A stretch of 64,000 bases of DNA from Globomyces pollinis-pini (GCA_025399215.1 MU621091.1:124001-188000); one strand, 5' to 3'; positions 10,268 through 23,400 are shown, counted from the first letter of the stretch. The notes: generated by a model from the letters alone, not told the origin. Made by a program: numbers and translations.

Positions 10268-11881
10268 TCATTTATTATTTTCGATTTGTTCATCCAAATC
10301 AAAAAACATCAGCATCTTACCGGCCCCACCCAATGCAACATATTTATCGTTATCAGACATTGCAACGCTATATAGTGCGCAATTAAGTTTGCTGACGGTT
10401 CCCAATGCGCGGTAAGTATCACTACTCAGCATCTTCATCTCGTTGACCGCACCTGAGCCTAGAGGTAAGTGGGGTTTGCTTACCGGCGGTCAATAGAAAC
10501 CGATTGGAACGGCCGGGATCAGCGGGCGATTCGCGGCCACGACTGTACTGAATTGAATAAAGGAGGCAGTTGGTTTCGATTGATTGGGTTAGATTGCCAG
10601 TTGACCAATCCCAAAGCTGGAATGAATTAAGTTAGTGTACCTGAAGGGAGTTATCTTTGGCATAGGAGCCAGTTGCGATTGTGGAACCAGAGTCGTTAAA
10701 GTCAATAGCGTCGCCGCATATATGTGGGCCGAACAGTCGTCTTTTTTTAATCACTTCTTTTTTTACCTTACTGGATTTGTCGTTCTAGTGTCCCATATCT
10801 GTAATAGTGTTTAGCTTTCTGAACATACCTAATAGTTAATAAATAAACATGGATATACCTATAGATATTTAGCTGATTGGTGGCTACCTAACTATGAGAA
10901 TTTGTGGCAACAGTTTACCTGTATACAATCATCCCATCCGCCACTCACAATCATGTTTGGATCTTTGGGATGAAACTTTGCACACTATGAAGTAAATCGA
11001 AAAAGGTCATTACAAAGACACGATTTGAATGTCCAATTGGACCATTTTCCTGTAAGTTCTTGCCATTAAATGTCAGTTGATGAGTCTGACCGTCGTATAC
11101 TCTAATAAAATTATCAGTGGAAGCTGTAACGAATTGGGATCCTTGTTGTTCATAACTGATATGCAAGATTTGGACATCATCGCCTTTGATCTCTCCCATA
11201 AGTGTTCCAGAGGTAGCATGCCAATGCCGAATCGTGCCATCCGAATCTGGAAAGTTAATAACAAGTTATACAAGCAGCGGCCAATACATTCTTATTTTTG
11301 TACGAGGGTAAATCGGGTCTAAATGCGATGGAGTTACATGGCATTGGGAATTCTTGTTGAGGTTCAAGGACGAATTCTTTTGAGTTTGTATTCGTGGAGT
11401 ATACCTAGAATTAAAGAGAAATATTACTGATATATTTCCATTTCCACCTGCAACGGCTAGAAAATGACCATCTCTGGTGAATTTGACTGCAAAAATTTCT
11501 GAATGCTCACTATCATGAATAAGAAATCAAAATACCTGTAATAGATATTAAATGAAATATAAGTTTACCTATGGATGAGTAGAATCATCATACCTAAGAA
11601 TGAGTGAAGTTTGGTTACCGACGAGACCATCTCCATTTTAAAATGCCCGAAGTATCTGGTTCTTTTTCTGACTCTTCGCCCTCTAATATTTTTTTAAACT
11701 TTAAGTTATTTTGGGATCCAATTCTTTGTTGAATAGCTTTCTTTGGCAGCACTGGAGTGTATAGTTCCCTTGAAAGGGCTTTTTTTAAAGACGGCGTAGA
11801 GGAGTGCAGTTTGTTAGTTGAGTTGATTGAGGGATTCGAGTGCGATTGAGAGTTTTGCATGGAATCCGAGTCTTTCATCAT
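10268..11881 (-). CDS. WD40-repeat protein, family unassigned
   Basis: A multi-exon gene encoding a WD40 propeller after a basic, Ser-rich N-terminal tail (MMKDSDSMQNSQSHS). Repeat blades are visible as SEIFAVKFTRDGHFLAVAGG, DGTIRHWHATSGTLMG, GSQFVTASTDNFIRVYDG, PNMIVSGGWDDCIQ followed by IWDTR, and SGSTIATGSYAKDNS followed by LWDWSTG. The protein ends KMLMFFDLDEQIENNK. The HPKDPN-SGGWDD-IWDTR and ICGDA signatures recall an uncharacterised WD40 family found in protists and zoosporic fungi; I cannot give it a name. Exon joins around 11480-11640 are uncertain because several short GT-AG segments abut. The start at 11881 (MMKDSD) is preferred over an upstream in-frame ATG at 12022 that would add an unlikely hydrophobic leader. 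Confidence 0.7.
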
Positions 11882-12111
11882 TGTTTTTTTTGTTGATTCT
11901 GTAGATACGACGAACGCGTGAAAGTTTAAGAAAAGCACACAAACACAAACAAAGTTCACACAGAGCTTAATATAAATACCAATATTACTAACATTACTAC
12001 TACTACTAACCATGACGAACACTAGTGCTACTACTAGTACTCATAAAACTGTTTACCGTTCAGTGAAACAACAAGCCAACAGGGCGTTCTCCATGCTTCA
12101 TTTTCTTCCCT

Positions 12112-13944
12112 ATGAGCAATCGGTCGTCCATTTATTCGCTTGATGATTTTAAAACTGACTCCTTCAACGACTCTCTTTCCTCGCTCGATATAGACTTTTC
12201 CTCCTTTGGTTTGTCCACATCTGCTGATTTATTACCCAACACCACTACCTCAACTCCTACTTCTCAAAGCTTGTCTCTCAATCCAATCTTAACTACTCCC
12301 TCCATTGCTAGAAAGCCTGTTAAGAAACCAGACGATTTTGTTAATAGTGCTGATTCAAATAGTGATTCAAACTCAGCAAGAGTGTCCATCGCTGGAAGTA
12401 GAGACTCTATTACTTCCGCTGATTTCGATGCTTCACCTGCCCTGCACAACGCTGATGCTATTTTAAGCCATTTTGAAAATCTGTCTCCAAATCCTGTTCG
12501 TTCTCGACTTTGTATAGTTTTAATTTGCTAACCCTTTTTAGCAATCCCTATATCAACTGTATCAACGACCCCTACCAGTCCTATAAATGTGCAGCGTTCC
12601 AATAGTATTTCTTCAGCAAACACACTCGATGGTCCAAAAAAAGGTACACTGAGTAATGAAGAGTTCGAATTGTTATTGGGTGCAAAAGGGACAAAGCACA
12701 TCAGTACCACTCCTGAAATATTAGATGTATGATATTTTAAAATCTAACTTTAGTCTTCCGTTACTGAAGAAACGTTTGTCATTCCTCGTCGGTCTTCCCT
12801 GATTGATAACGTTAAAAATAAGAGTTTGCGAATGTTTGGCCGTATAGGCAATCAAAAACAATCCAAGCCTTCCATAAAATCACCAATCAGTACTACTCCA
12901 ACCTCCATATCTAGTGAAGATTTTATTCCATTAGAAAGTAAAAACGTACCAGTCAATCGTTCAAAATTGTCACAGGAGAGTGTTGCTCCTCCAGTTTTAC
13001 CTCCAAGAGCCATCCCGCCTCGTACTGTGTCTAATTCTGCAAGTTCAGAGTCAACCAAAGCTCTTTCGCCAATTAGCTTAATGCCTGGTGCATTTCAAAC
13101 CATCCCTGGGTCTACAAAACCATTTTATGAAGACTCTGCCGCTCCAGAGAACTCCAGCCCAACAACTCCTACTCAATCTAAATTATCTTCGGCTGGTTCT
13201 TCTAGTAAACCAAACTTGGATTCACTGGTTGTTGATACCGAGAAAGCTATTAGTAAACCAACATCAGCAAATTCAGCACCGAAATCAAGAGATACGCCAT
13301 TGAGTGGGCTAATTCCCACTCCAGGATTGGTAGAGAAAGTAATTCCTGGTGCTGAAGGATGGCAAGATATGCTTCCGGCTGATCCTGCTGCTGCTGTGAA
13401 GTCTAACGGAATTGTGTCTTCTAATACCACACCGACTAATTCAAATACTCATTCACCGGTTGCTGAGCCAAGCAGCGTTTCCAAGCCAACTGTCGAAGTA
13501 CCATCAATCAAAAAAGCGGTAGTTCCTGAACAAGAAACCACCCCATCGCCAACCAACAGCCAAGTATCATCTAACTCATCTACACCAACAGAATCAGAAA
13601 TAATCTTGGACGATAACGTTTCTCAAACAAAGGAGATATCTAACTCAATAGATGATGGACAAACACTCGTCGATCCAAAAGCAACCCCACATCACGATAC
13701 CAGCACCAAACCTGTCACTGCATCCATATCCATTCAAACAGAAACCACTGAGGACGTGTCAGATTTAGAGGCAGAAAATATCAGACTACGCCAGGAACTA
13801 TCCACTATGAAACTCATGGTGCAAACCGCTAGAGCTCAAACCCACCAAATGAAAATCCTAAAGGAAGCTGCTGAAGCGCGATTTGAGCAGTTGGCCAGAG
13901 TTGCGCATAGAAAATTAGTTAGGGCGATGGTGGATAAGAATTAA
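12112..13944 (+). CDS. Ser/Thr/Pro-rich protein with C-terminal coiled coil, unknown
   Basis: Three exons (introns 12512-12541 and 12727-12753) encode 591 residues. Most of the protein is low-complexity Ser/Thr/Pro/Asn sequence likely to be disordered and phosphorylated. A conserved-looking island (TLSNEEFELLLGAKGTKHIS) sits near residue 180. The last about 65 residues (LEAENIRLRQELSTMKLMV and the following heptads) form a clear coiled coil ending LVRAMVDKN. There is no signal peptide or membrane segment. I do not recognise the family; the layout suits a scaffold or adaptor. Downstream after 211 bp is the Ygr210-type GTPase on the same strand. Confidence 0.75.
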
Positions 13945-14155
13945 AAGTATTTTACAAACCTTAATATAACGTTTTATTAAACTAATTATCGTATTTGTAA
14001 TAACTTGTTCAGGTAACTGACGAATTGAATACCAGTCGATCAACAATAGTTTTAATTTCTATCATTTCCACCCAAGAATAACCATATCTCTTCTTATCCT
14101 TTCAACTTAACATCGTTGAAAAAAAGGTCAAATTTTTTTTAAAAGCTAAAATATA

Positions 14156-15571
14156 ATGGGATCCGATATCATAATAGCATGCGTAGGAAAACCATCTGCA
14201 GGGAAAAGTTCTCTATTAAATTCAAGTATCCAACCATAATTTAACTCGGTTAGTATCAGAGGCATCGGCCAAAGTTGGCAACTTCCCATTCACAACCATT
14301 AGGCCAAATCATGGAGTAGCATATGTAAATATGGATTGCCCCTGTGCAACATTCAATAAACAGTCGGAATGCAATCCGAGACAAGGTCGTTGTGTACAGG
14401 GGAAGAGAGCTATTCCAATTTCAATTATGGACGTTGCAGGGTTGGTTCCTGGTGCATCAAAAGGAGAAGGTTTAGGTAATCAGTTTCTGGATGATCTGCG
14501 ACATGCGACAGCCTTGATTCATGTAGTGGATGTATCTGGAACTACTGATGCTGGAGGTAAAGTCACTGTGGGATACGACCCTATCAACGATATTGACTGG
14601 TTACGTTTCGAAATACACTCTTGGATTTATCATAATTTAATGAAACGTTGGGATAGTATTGTACGACGACATATTGCAACTAAATCACCCATTGTTGATA
14701 CGTTACATACTCAATTTAGTGGATATGGAACCACTAGATTGTTGATGAATCAAACTCTGGATAAATTCCCAAATAAAATGCCATTGGAGACTTGGGATGA
14801 GGATACTATCAAAGAACTTGTCAATATCTTTCTGGATGTTCGCTTCCCAACCATCATCGTAACCTCAATAACTAATATTAGGCTTTGAATAAAATCGATT
14901 TGCCTGATTCAGATAAAAACATTGATCGCATATTCCGCAAGTATGATCAAGTATGGATATTACTCTTTTTAATTGTAGTCAAAAATAGTATTAATCAGTG
15001 CATTGGCTGAAAACTTTTTACGTAAATTACATAAGCAAAAGTTTATACAATACCATGACGGAACCGAATTCTTCGATACTGCTGATGATGATGTGACTTT
15101 ACCTGATGGTAGTAAACTATTACCAATGGATGAGAAATTAAAGGGACGATTAGAAAAAGTTCAAGGTTTGGATTTATTTCAATTAATTTTCATATTAGAT
15201 TTGGTGCTGTTTCGATATGGTCATACTGGAGTTCAAGAATGTTTACAAACTGCTGTTAGCGTGTTAGGGTAATTCACATCCAATTCTAATGACCAAGTTT
15301 GATACCAGTTTATCCCGTAAGAAATGTGACCAATTTCAGCAGCTCTACTGGTGTCCGGCAAGGCGGGGTCTTTCGTGATTGTATGTTTATCAGACCAGGC
15401 ACGACGGTCAGAAGTCTTGCGGGAATGGTGCACCCTGATTTAGAGAAGTATTACTTATATGCAGAAACGGTCGGTAATATTCAACTGGCTGAAGATACAT
15501 TGGTATCGCCGAAAAACAACATCATTACGTTCAAAACATCTCAATCTATTAATCCTAAAGCTAATAAATAA
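14156..15571 (+). CDS. YchF/Obg-related GTPase of the Ygr210c type
   Basis: P-loop GTPase in five exons. G1 is CVGKPSAGKSSLLNS, followed across a 28-nt intron by EASAKVGNFPFTT and IRPNHGVAYV. G3 is DVAGLVPGASKGEG and G4 is ALNKIDLP (NKxD). The C-terminus carries a TGS-like domain with PVYPVRNVTNF and GTTVRSLAGMVHPDLEKYY. The cysteine-rich insert NMDCPCATF..CNPRQGRC and the short helical region are typical of the archaeal/eukaryotic branch represented by yeast YGR210C, a relative of the ribosome-associated ATPase Ola1/YchF. A 33-nt intron joins EKVQ to DLVLFRYG, which fixes the reading frame. About 400 aa, the usual size. Likely translation-linked, by family inference. Its 3' end is 42 bp from the convergent Crh gene. 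Confidence 0.88.
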
Positions 15572-15613
15572 ACCATTACATATTAAAATTAAAATCTATT
15601 TTTTAAAACAATT

Positions 15614-16720
15614 CTAAAGTGATATGGTAACCACAGATAGTAAAACGTATATGATCAGACTCCAGTTTGATTGAAAAGCATTGCTGACAACTTCTGAAGG
15701 TGTTTTATCAAATGGTAAATTTGAGTTGACAACTGAAGAAGGTGAGTTATATACTCCTGTTTTAGCAGGGAATCGATTTGGTGGAATAGGGTAAATTACA
15801 GTGGGGTTTGGATTGGATTTGTTTGCAGGCCACTTTTGAACAATCTGATCATCGTCATCATAGCATTCAATATCAACGTATTCCCAAAAAGATGTTAGTC
15901 GTGTTTTAGTACCCCATTCTGTTGGACCTCCTTGCCAAGTATAATCCGATAACCCCACACGTCCTGCATCCCAAACAGCAAATTGTATCAATGATGGGGT
16001 GGTTGGAAACCATTTGGGACCATTTGGATTCAACTTTGAAATTGAATCTGCTTTGTTGACGATACGAATCACCTCCCCATCTATCATCCATGTTATCGAG
16101 TCATGTTTCCAATCAATGGTATATGTATGTATCTCTCCTACATCTTTTTTCAAGTAATGTTTCTTCCCGTGAACACCACGCTCATATTCTGGGACTGTTT
16201 TACCAACGGTATGATAAAATACATTCGTCGTTACTGGTATTGGTTTCGGGCCTACTATTTCATAATCAATCTTCAAAGTTAGCTTTATAATTGAATTTAA
16301 ACCTCATCTCCAACGTCAGACATGGTAATAAAGGCTGTGACGACTCCAGGAACGTTTATTGAACTGAATCGGGCTGTGAATCGACCATAAAGCGTGTATC
16401 TGGTTGTTGTTACTTTCACACCAATCCCTGGTGCTCCAATTTTACGTGGCTTTGTCAAATCTAGATTCACTGATCCATTCTTGAAACTCTTAAGATTATC
16501 TATTCCATACCTAACCATATCAAGAAATCTAATAATACTGAACGATATAGTCATGTCTTGATACATTGATAGAAGGGTCTATTGTGTTGATCAATTTGCC
16601 TTTATAATTCAACACTCGCTCGGATGAATACAAATATCTACCAGTATAACAGTTACCAGTTTCGTTTGCTGATGCCAAGATGTTTGCTATCAGAGTCCCA
16701 ATCAAAATTACAAGCTTCAT
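15614..16720 (-). CDS. Crh-like GH16 chitin-glucan transglycosylase, GPI-anchored
   Basis: Secreted GH16 enzyme with a signal peptide (MKLVILIGTLIANILASA) and a C-terminal hydrophobic tail (LIIYVLLSVVTISL) suited to GPI attachment. The catalytic motif is completed across an intron (16271-16302): GDE joins IDYEIVG to give DEIDYE, the ExDxxE triad. PGVVTAFITMSDVGDE and TRYTLYGRFTARF, plus IHTYTIDWKHDSITWMIDG and WQGGPTEW, place it with fungal Crh/Utr2 enzymes that cross-link chitin to beta-glucan. N-terminal exon joins around 16500-16560 are uncertain; a single intron of about 55-76 nt is needed between SINVSRHD and SFKNGSVNL, longer than most here. It is transcribed away from permease B. Confidence 0.85.
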
Positions 16721-17192
16721 TAGTTTAAGTTGTTTTGATGATCTGTTTAATTTATACGATTTTATTTAAACTCCGATAACAAGTCGAATCACATCTTTTT
16801 AGGGACATGGGGATTTCCGAATCATATCTGATCTTTTGTTCAGCTGCGTTTGGAATTAAGATGGTGGTTTGATTAGCTAACACACTAATCAGGTTACACG
16901 GATGTAAATCCCAAGATACAAAAATACCATAAAGAGAAGTTAAACAAATTAAATATATATGGAAATGGTTTATATGCTTATGAGCAGTGGTTGACCATTG
17001 ATACCAATTGTTGCAAGTTTAATCAATTGCAAGCAATACAACAGCATGTTGATTATATCCCGCTTCTGTTCAATACATCATTATAGTTTACTAAGATACT
17101 TCCATTGTGCCTTCATTTTCGACGTTTTTGGTGTGAGCGGAGTTGTTCAGCCTTACAATCTCTCCGTCCTTTGTGAACTTTCCCAATCATTT
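16721..17192. promoter_or_regulatory. 472-bp divergent intergenic region (Crh / permease B)
   Basis: No convincing gene. Contains a GATTAG...CTAATC inverted repeat near 16875 and T-rich tracts. By position it holds the promoters of both flanking genes. Confidence 0.4.
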
Positions 17193-19251
17193 ATGAGAGA
17201 TATTCAAAAATCACAGACATTACGACGATTAACCAAAAACAAAAGCATTGGATTCGCGACAGTTGTAGCTGTACTTTTCAATTCAGCAATCGGACCTGCA
17301 GTACCATTTACTCCTGATGCCTTTAAACGAACTGGATATATGTTTGCTATAGCCTGCCATGTGTTTTTCTTCATAATCTCATCATTATCTTCACTCTTCC
17401 TAGTAGTAAGTGTATAAGGTATTGAATATGTAGGAAGCCATGCAGTCAATTCCTGGAAATAATCACTTTCAAGTACTAATGAAATTAAATAATTCTAGGC
17501 TGATGTTGAATACGCTGCCATGATCAGCTTTTATTCTTCCCATTGGTTACATATTCTTGGTCAAATAATAGTGTATTGTGCACATCAATCTATCGCTATT
17601 CTATCCACCATTCTTTCAGCACATTTGATTGACAAGATGTATCTTGATTTCCTCAAGTCTACTTGCGGGTTTTCTCTAACTCGGGGATTGCTTATTTGCT
17701 TGACAAGTGATCAAGTTCACAATATGAAAGTTACCGAAAACATTTTTGGAGATGAGAATATGCTGTTTACATTTGGCTTCTTAGTAAAGATTACGTTGAT
17801 TTATCTCCTTTAGACCGTTTTCTCCTTATATTTACTGCTCAGCAATTTCAAATTTCGTTCTCAAGTTCGCTTACAATTGGCAATGGCTATTTTTGTGATG
17901 TTTATATTTATACAATGGAACAGCGCTGTAGCGTTTGGCCCAGAAGGAATTGACATTCATAGAATCACGGGACAAGTGAAGGCCAAGGAACAACAAACTA
18001 TATTTGGAACAATAATGGGTGTGGTTATGGTGAGTTTTGCTATTCCCACTATTATGCCATCTGTGGTGAATATCAAAGTACGTTTAGTTTGAAATATTTA
18101 TTGATAGCAAAAAGAGGTTAGTGTACAAAAAGCTGTTTGGCTTTCGATGTTTTTGGTACTAGTTTTCTATAAAGTAACTGGAATGATATGTAACGATTTC
18201 CGAAATTAAATTGCAATAGTATCGTCTGGATTTGAAGTTATTGAAGAAAACATCTTCAACACTTTATTGGAAGCTCATGTTCCAAGTTGGGCCCCAGTCA
18301 TTACCAGAATCACCATTTACCTATTTGCTTTCTTCATGTTAATCCCTGCAATACCATTGCTAAATGTAGTAGCAAAAGAAAATTTAGTTCAGACAGAGTT
18401 TCTGGCAGAACGTATTTGCTTTACCTTTTCTAACGATAGCTTTTGCCAATTTCTTGGCATATGTGCTTCCTTGGATTGGGGCAACAATACTTCAATCGTA
18501 TGATGATCACTCTATCCTTCGTTTTCAACTATGGACAGGTCTTGTTTTTGTATCTCCTGCTAACTTTCTCATTCCAATGTTAATCTTTCTCGCTTCTATT
18601 CGATTTAGACATCAATATAACATTGATAAGAAACTTACCAACCATCAATTGGAATTACTAAAGGAGTTTCACTCTCATTCCGATTCAATGGTGAAACATA
18701 TCAGTGGATTACAATTGGAAAACAATGAATCTTTGATGGGTAACCAAGAACTTAATGCTCCGCAACCGTCTTACCTTGATGAAAATGTACCTGATGCCGA
18801 TGAAGAAGATCAGTATGATATTCAACATGGAATAAGGCGACCAAACATTTTCAATTTTTTCCAAACTACTCCAAGATCCGTAGATATGGAGTTAAGTAAC
18901 CAGATTCCTGTAACAGTGGTGTCGAATGAACAATCAACTGATCGAAACTTACAACGTGAACCGTTAAGAAGAGGGTTTACGGGTGTACTAAACCCTGAAT
19001 TTAAATCAGCTGCATTTAGAAGTATTCCTCGATGGATAGGGGTCAAAGCGGAAGTGATAGCTTGGATAGTATTGGTGTTGACGACCCTTATTACTATTGG
19101 TAGTACTGCTATTGCTTTCTATGATTTATTTTTCCATAAAGTAGACATAGATGGCCCTGCAACCAACAAAGATCCCACGGGACACTTTAATGGATTTATC
19201 GCGATGAATCCAAATTCACAACCAGCATATTTTCATGGAAATATTTATTGA
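17193..19251 (+). CDS. AAAP-type amino-acid permease, paralogue B
   Basis: Second of three related permeases. From MRDIQKSQTLRRL the model runs through introns 17406-17433, 17473-17498, a 30-nt intron ending just before 17819, one near 18079-18108, one near 18191-18220, and 18412-18439. Splicing links NSAIGPAVPFTPDAF, MQSIPGNNHFQ, VNIKQKEVSVQKAVW and a C-terminal block around SIPRWIGVKAEVIAWIV. About eleven hydrophobic segments are followed by a long acidic cytoplasmic tail and a final hydrophobic helix (VLVLTTLITIGSTA) just before the stop. The substrate is unknown. An upstream in-frame ATG at 16998 is less likely because it adds a Cys/aromatic-rich leader with no match in the paralogues. 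Confidence 0.78.
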
Positions 19252-19386
19252 AATAAACCCTTATTTTAAATTTTTATAACTAAATTATGCTTATATCCTA
19301 TGGTTTCTCCAATTCACTAGGACATCATATTCCTTCCATATTGTATCTCAAACCTTTCCTAGATTTTAAATTTTCCATTGACAAAA

Positions 19387-20436
19387 ATGACAGTGTTTGA
19401 GGAAATGATAGAGTCTGCATGGATTCCAGACATTGCAATTAGAATCATCCTACGGATTATAATCTATTTCACTAAATTAAAAGTAGATTCCGACAGTGAA
19501 ATCAAAAAATTACAATTAATTCAGCATTTAAAGAGTTCAGAGATAAACTTGAATGTAAAGGATTCCAATACTCCTTACGAATTTCCTACCGATTTCTTTA
19601 CAAGTTTCCTTGGTCAATCATTAAAATATTCATCCTGTTACTTTGATAAATACACTTTGAATTTAGATGAAGCTGAAATCAATATGTTTGAAATCTATAT
19701 CAAACAGAGCGGTTTAAAGGATGGTATGACTATCTTAGATATTGGATGTGGTTGGGGTTCATTTTGCATGTATCTGATTAAACAATTTCCAAATTGTAAA
19801 ATTTTGGGATTAACTCATTCAAATGCTCAAGTCAATTATATCAAGGATTTTTGTAAATTGAATGGAATAAAGAATTTGGAAGCCATCAATGCTGATGTTT
19901 GTACAGTTGAAATTTCAAAAAAGTATGATTTATTTATTGACCATGATAGATTTGATCGAATCTTTGCTGTAGAAGTATTAGAATATATGAAAAATTATGA
20001 ATTATTGTTTCAACGACTATCTAATTGGTTAACTGATGATGGTTATCTATACACTCATGTTTTTGCTCATCGAGATATACCATTTGAATTGATAGCACCA
20101 GATCAAGATTCTTGGATATCAAAATTCTTTTGTAGAGGTGGTACATTACCATCTCAAGATTTATTCCTTTGGTTTCAAAAAGATTTATTGGTGATGAATC
20201 GTTGGACGTTTGATGGAACTCATTATTCTAAAACTGCTAATGAATGGATCAAAAATATGGATGAAAATCAATCCACCATTTTAACAATATTCAAAAACGT
20301 TTATGGATCTAATCAAGAGGCATTTGTTTGGTTTCGTCGTTGGAGGTTCTTTGTAATGTTAGTTGCAGAACTGTTTGGATCGAATAATGGGCACGATTGG
20401 TTGATAGTTCATTATTTAATGAAACGTAGAAAATGA
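19387..20436 (+). CDS. CFA-synthase/coclaurine N-methyltransferase-like SAM methyltransferase
   Basis: Intron-free ORF of 349 residues from ATG 19387. A class I SAM-binding motif (TILDIGCGWGSFCMYL) is followed by ILGLTHSNAQ and a CNMT-type C-terminus (GGTLPSQDLFLWFQKDL, FDGTHYSKTANEW, LVAELFGSNNG). The family includes bacterial cyclopropane-fatty-acid synthases and eukaryotic coclaurine-N-methyltransferase-like enzymes. The overall match is to the latter, whose substrates in fungi and protists are mostly unknown. The motif written EMFEHMKNY in most members is EVLEYMKNYE here, so the histidine usually found after the second glutamate is a tyrosine. It is tail-to-tail with the helical-repeat gene (42 bp apart). 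Confidence 0.85.
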   Translation: MTVFEEMIESAWIPDIAIRIILRIIIYFTKLKVDSDSEIKKLQLIQHLKSSEINLNVKDSNTPYEFPTDFFTSFLGQSLKYSSCYFDKYTLNLDEAEINMFEIYIKQSGLKDGMTILDIGCGWGSFCMYLIKQFPNCKILGLTHSNAQVNYIKDFCKLNGIKNLEAINADVCTVEISKKYDLFIDHDRFDRIFAVEVLEYMKNYELLFQRLSNWLTDDGYLYTHVFAHRDIPFELIAPDQDSWISKFFCRGGTLPSQDLFLWFQKDLLVMNRWTFDGTHYSKTANEWIKNMDENQSTILTIFKNVYGSNQEAFVWFRRWRFFVMLVAELFGSNNGHDWLIVHYLMKRRK

Positions 20437-20478
20437 TTTATTGTGACTTTATTAATAAAACAAACCATTCAATATTCT

Positions 20479-23400
20479 CTATAATCGTGCTTTTAATTGA
20501 GATATGGAAGTATGAACTTTTTTGTCTGTGATAGTAGCTTTACTATGACGAACTGCATCATCGTAAAGTTCAAGATACCATACCACACAATGATATCTTC
20601 TCGAATAATCAATTTTTGAAGCATCTGAAATGGATTCAAACAGGGTTTTCCATACTTCGGATTTAGATGGGTCTTTAGTGATACCAAACCCATCAAACGT
20701 ATCAGTTTCGTCATCAGCACCATAGAGCATCAATTTTCTAATACATGCCAGAAGCTTATCTAATTTCCCATGTCCTATGGTTCGAGTCTGTTCCACCAAT
20801 ACACCAAATAAAGATATACGATACATAGCAATGGCTAAATTAGGACTACTGTTCAGCAATTCGTTCATTCTGGTGTTTTCTTTGGTACCTAAACTGACTG
20901 CAGGTGCCTTTATATATTTTAAAAGTAATTCTATACATTTCCACGCTATTTCAAGAGCTTCAATGGCCCATGATTCCCTGTCAACATCTGTGATTTTAAT
21001 AACAGCAGTTTGCTGAAGAATATCATGGTCGCTAGTATGTCCAGCATCAGGATGATCATCAACTAAAATTCCTCTGTTTTTCAATAAAAGATGTGAATCG
21101 ACTTTACTAAAATCGCTTAAACCTCTAATCATCCCTTTAAATCCTTCTTTCAAAAGTTCCAAATCAACACCATGATTAAAGTTCTATAGTTAATATTACA
21201 AGTATATTACCTCCAACAGAATATGTGCATAGGGTAAACAGTGGTCTCGAACAAGATGTCGATGTAACGTACTTGAGTCAAACAATTTCAAATAAATAGT
21301 ATGACTCAGGTCAACACTATCGAGTATTAAGTTTTCAATTGGATTTTGAGTTTTGCTGACACGGGATATATGTGTTGGACAGATCAGTCTGGCCTTTATA
21401 AACGGTAATATTCGATTCAAAATGTATGCGTTTCCAACAAAATCAAATAAGTTACGGACTATAATAAGATAGAACAATTGTTTTGATAAAATAGCTTGAT
21501 TTGAGACTGAAATGTTAACAAAATTAAAATACCTATACATTCATTCGTCAACTGACCAAATAAACTTTCAAGTAACTTTGTATGATAGTTATTTAATGAA
21601 CTTTGAGTACAAATCTTGAGAATTGAGGCACTAAATATTGAAATTTGGTCATCAAAAAGACTCAATCCACCAAGCCCAAACTTGCATGTGATAAAATGAA
21701 GAGAATGTAAAGTTGCAAGTATACACTGGATTGTTGATTTCAAATCTTCATAATGATCCATTGAGACTGAATCTCTTTTTAAAAACTGTTTCTGGAGAAA
21801 TGATGCATAGGAATCTGTCAACATCAAACATGTAAATAGAATGGCTTTAAAATATTTCCAAACTCCATCTGATATAGAATTCACTTTGGTTATACATTTG
21901 ACTTCATTACCTGCTTTTTCTTGTGATGGTAAATCACCAAATCCTGACTTTTCCCATTTATGTGATAATTCTTCAACAAATAGTTTCATTCTAATAGTTA
22001 CCACAAAAATTTTGGTTTACCTGCTGAATATAGTATATATAAAAAAATAGTGATCAGTTTCACTGGACATTATGTGATTCATATACGTTGAAATCGCCTT
22101 TGCTATTCTACCAAGGGATTTAAACTGCGCACTTTCGAGTTTCAATGTCAAACTTCTGTTTATCTCTGTATCTAATGCTGTTTTGTTTGCTAAAAGATAT
22201 AAATCTTGAAAGAAACTCTCGGTTGACTTTAAAAATCCTTCATTATTAAACAGGATATCAATCAATGGATACAAAAGTTTCTACATTTAGGTTTGTATTT
22301 TATCATACCTCGTTCTCCTCTTCATTTACGCTAATTTTATAGAATGGATCTGAACATAACTCCCCAAAGAGCAAAGCCCTATTGACAGTAATATCAACAT
22401 GCGTCAACATTGAAAATAGCTTTTTTTCAAACCGGTCTAAAGCAGATGTTGAAATACTTTTTTTAGTACTCTTTCGTGTACGTAATGATACACTACGTGT
22501 TAAATATTAACAAGTTACATAATTCCTAACAATGCAAATGCACTAGAGTCTAAATTGGTATTTGAATCTATCACACATGCATTGAATAATGTTTCTAGGT
22601 AAAGAGGATGTTGATTTGAGACTATACCAACCATTTTTGGAACACAACTTTTGAAGTTGATACCTTTAGTTGAGGACAAAAAATCATGATGATCCGATTT
22701 TTGATTCGCAAGATAGTAGAAGATTTGAGTTATCTTTAAGAAATGTGCAGTTGAATGGTCAGGACTAGTTGTTGATGAAAGTAATGCTTTTGATATTGTG
22801 ATCAAATCCACATCTCCAACACTGGATAACAGTTTTACTATAGCCTGAGATAATAAGGGGTATTGATCTCTATGTGAATTAGAGGTAGGCAAGAGTTACA
22901 GATCAAATTGTAATTTCTTAAAGGAATCACATAGGATTTCTAATTGGTGATGCTGATGGCTTGATTTGAAATCTACTGGTTAAATCACAGCAGCATTTAC
23001 TAGCATATCGAACCAAGGCTAACAAACAATCCAATCGATCCTTCTTAATAAATTTGTGAGATATGATTATTTTATACAAACAATCAATTATCCCAGAATC
23101 AGTTTGAACGTTATCTAGGTATAAAACTAGGTTGAAGTTACCTAATAAAGAATGTGCACATAGTAGTTGAATAATTGGTGGTATGGAAATATCAGTTATT
23201 CCATTAATTGTTGCATGTAACATTTGCTGAATGGTTTGTATCATATCTCATGGATTAATTGAATTGATTTACCATTGGTATACCAACTACTCGGCAACAC
23301 TGGTGCATATAAAGCCAACACCTCCATATTTATGTTGAATATTGAAAGTGAAATGTTCTTGAATTCTAATGCAGAAAAGTAACTGGTAGATAAGACATTC

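Noticed and set aside
11882..12022. Upstream in-frame extension of the WD40 gene with a hydrophobic leader
   Set aside because: Begins only about 90 bp from the divergent gene start, is low in complexity (Ser/Asn, then Cys/Val), and WD40 proteins of this type are not secreted.
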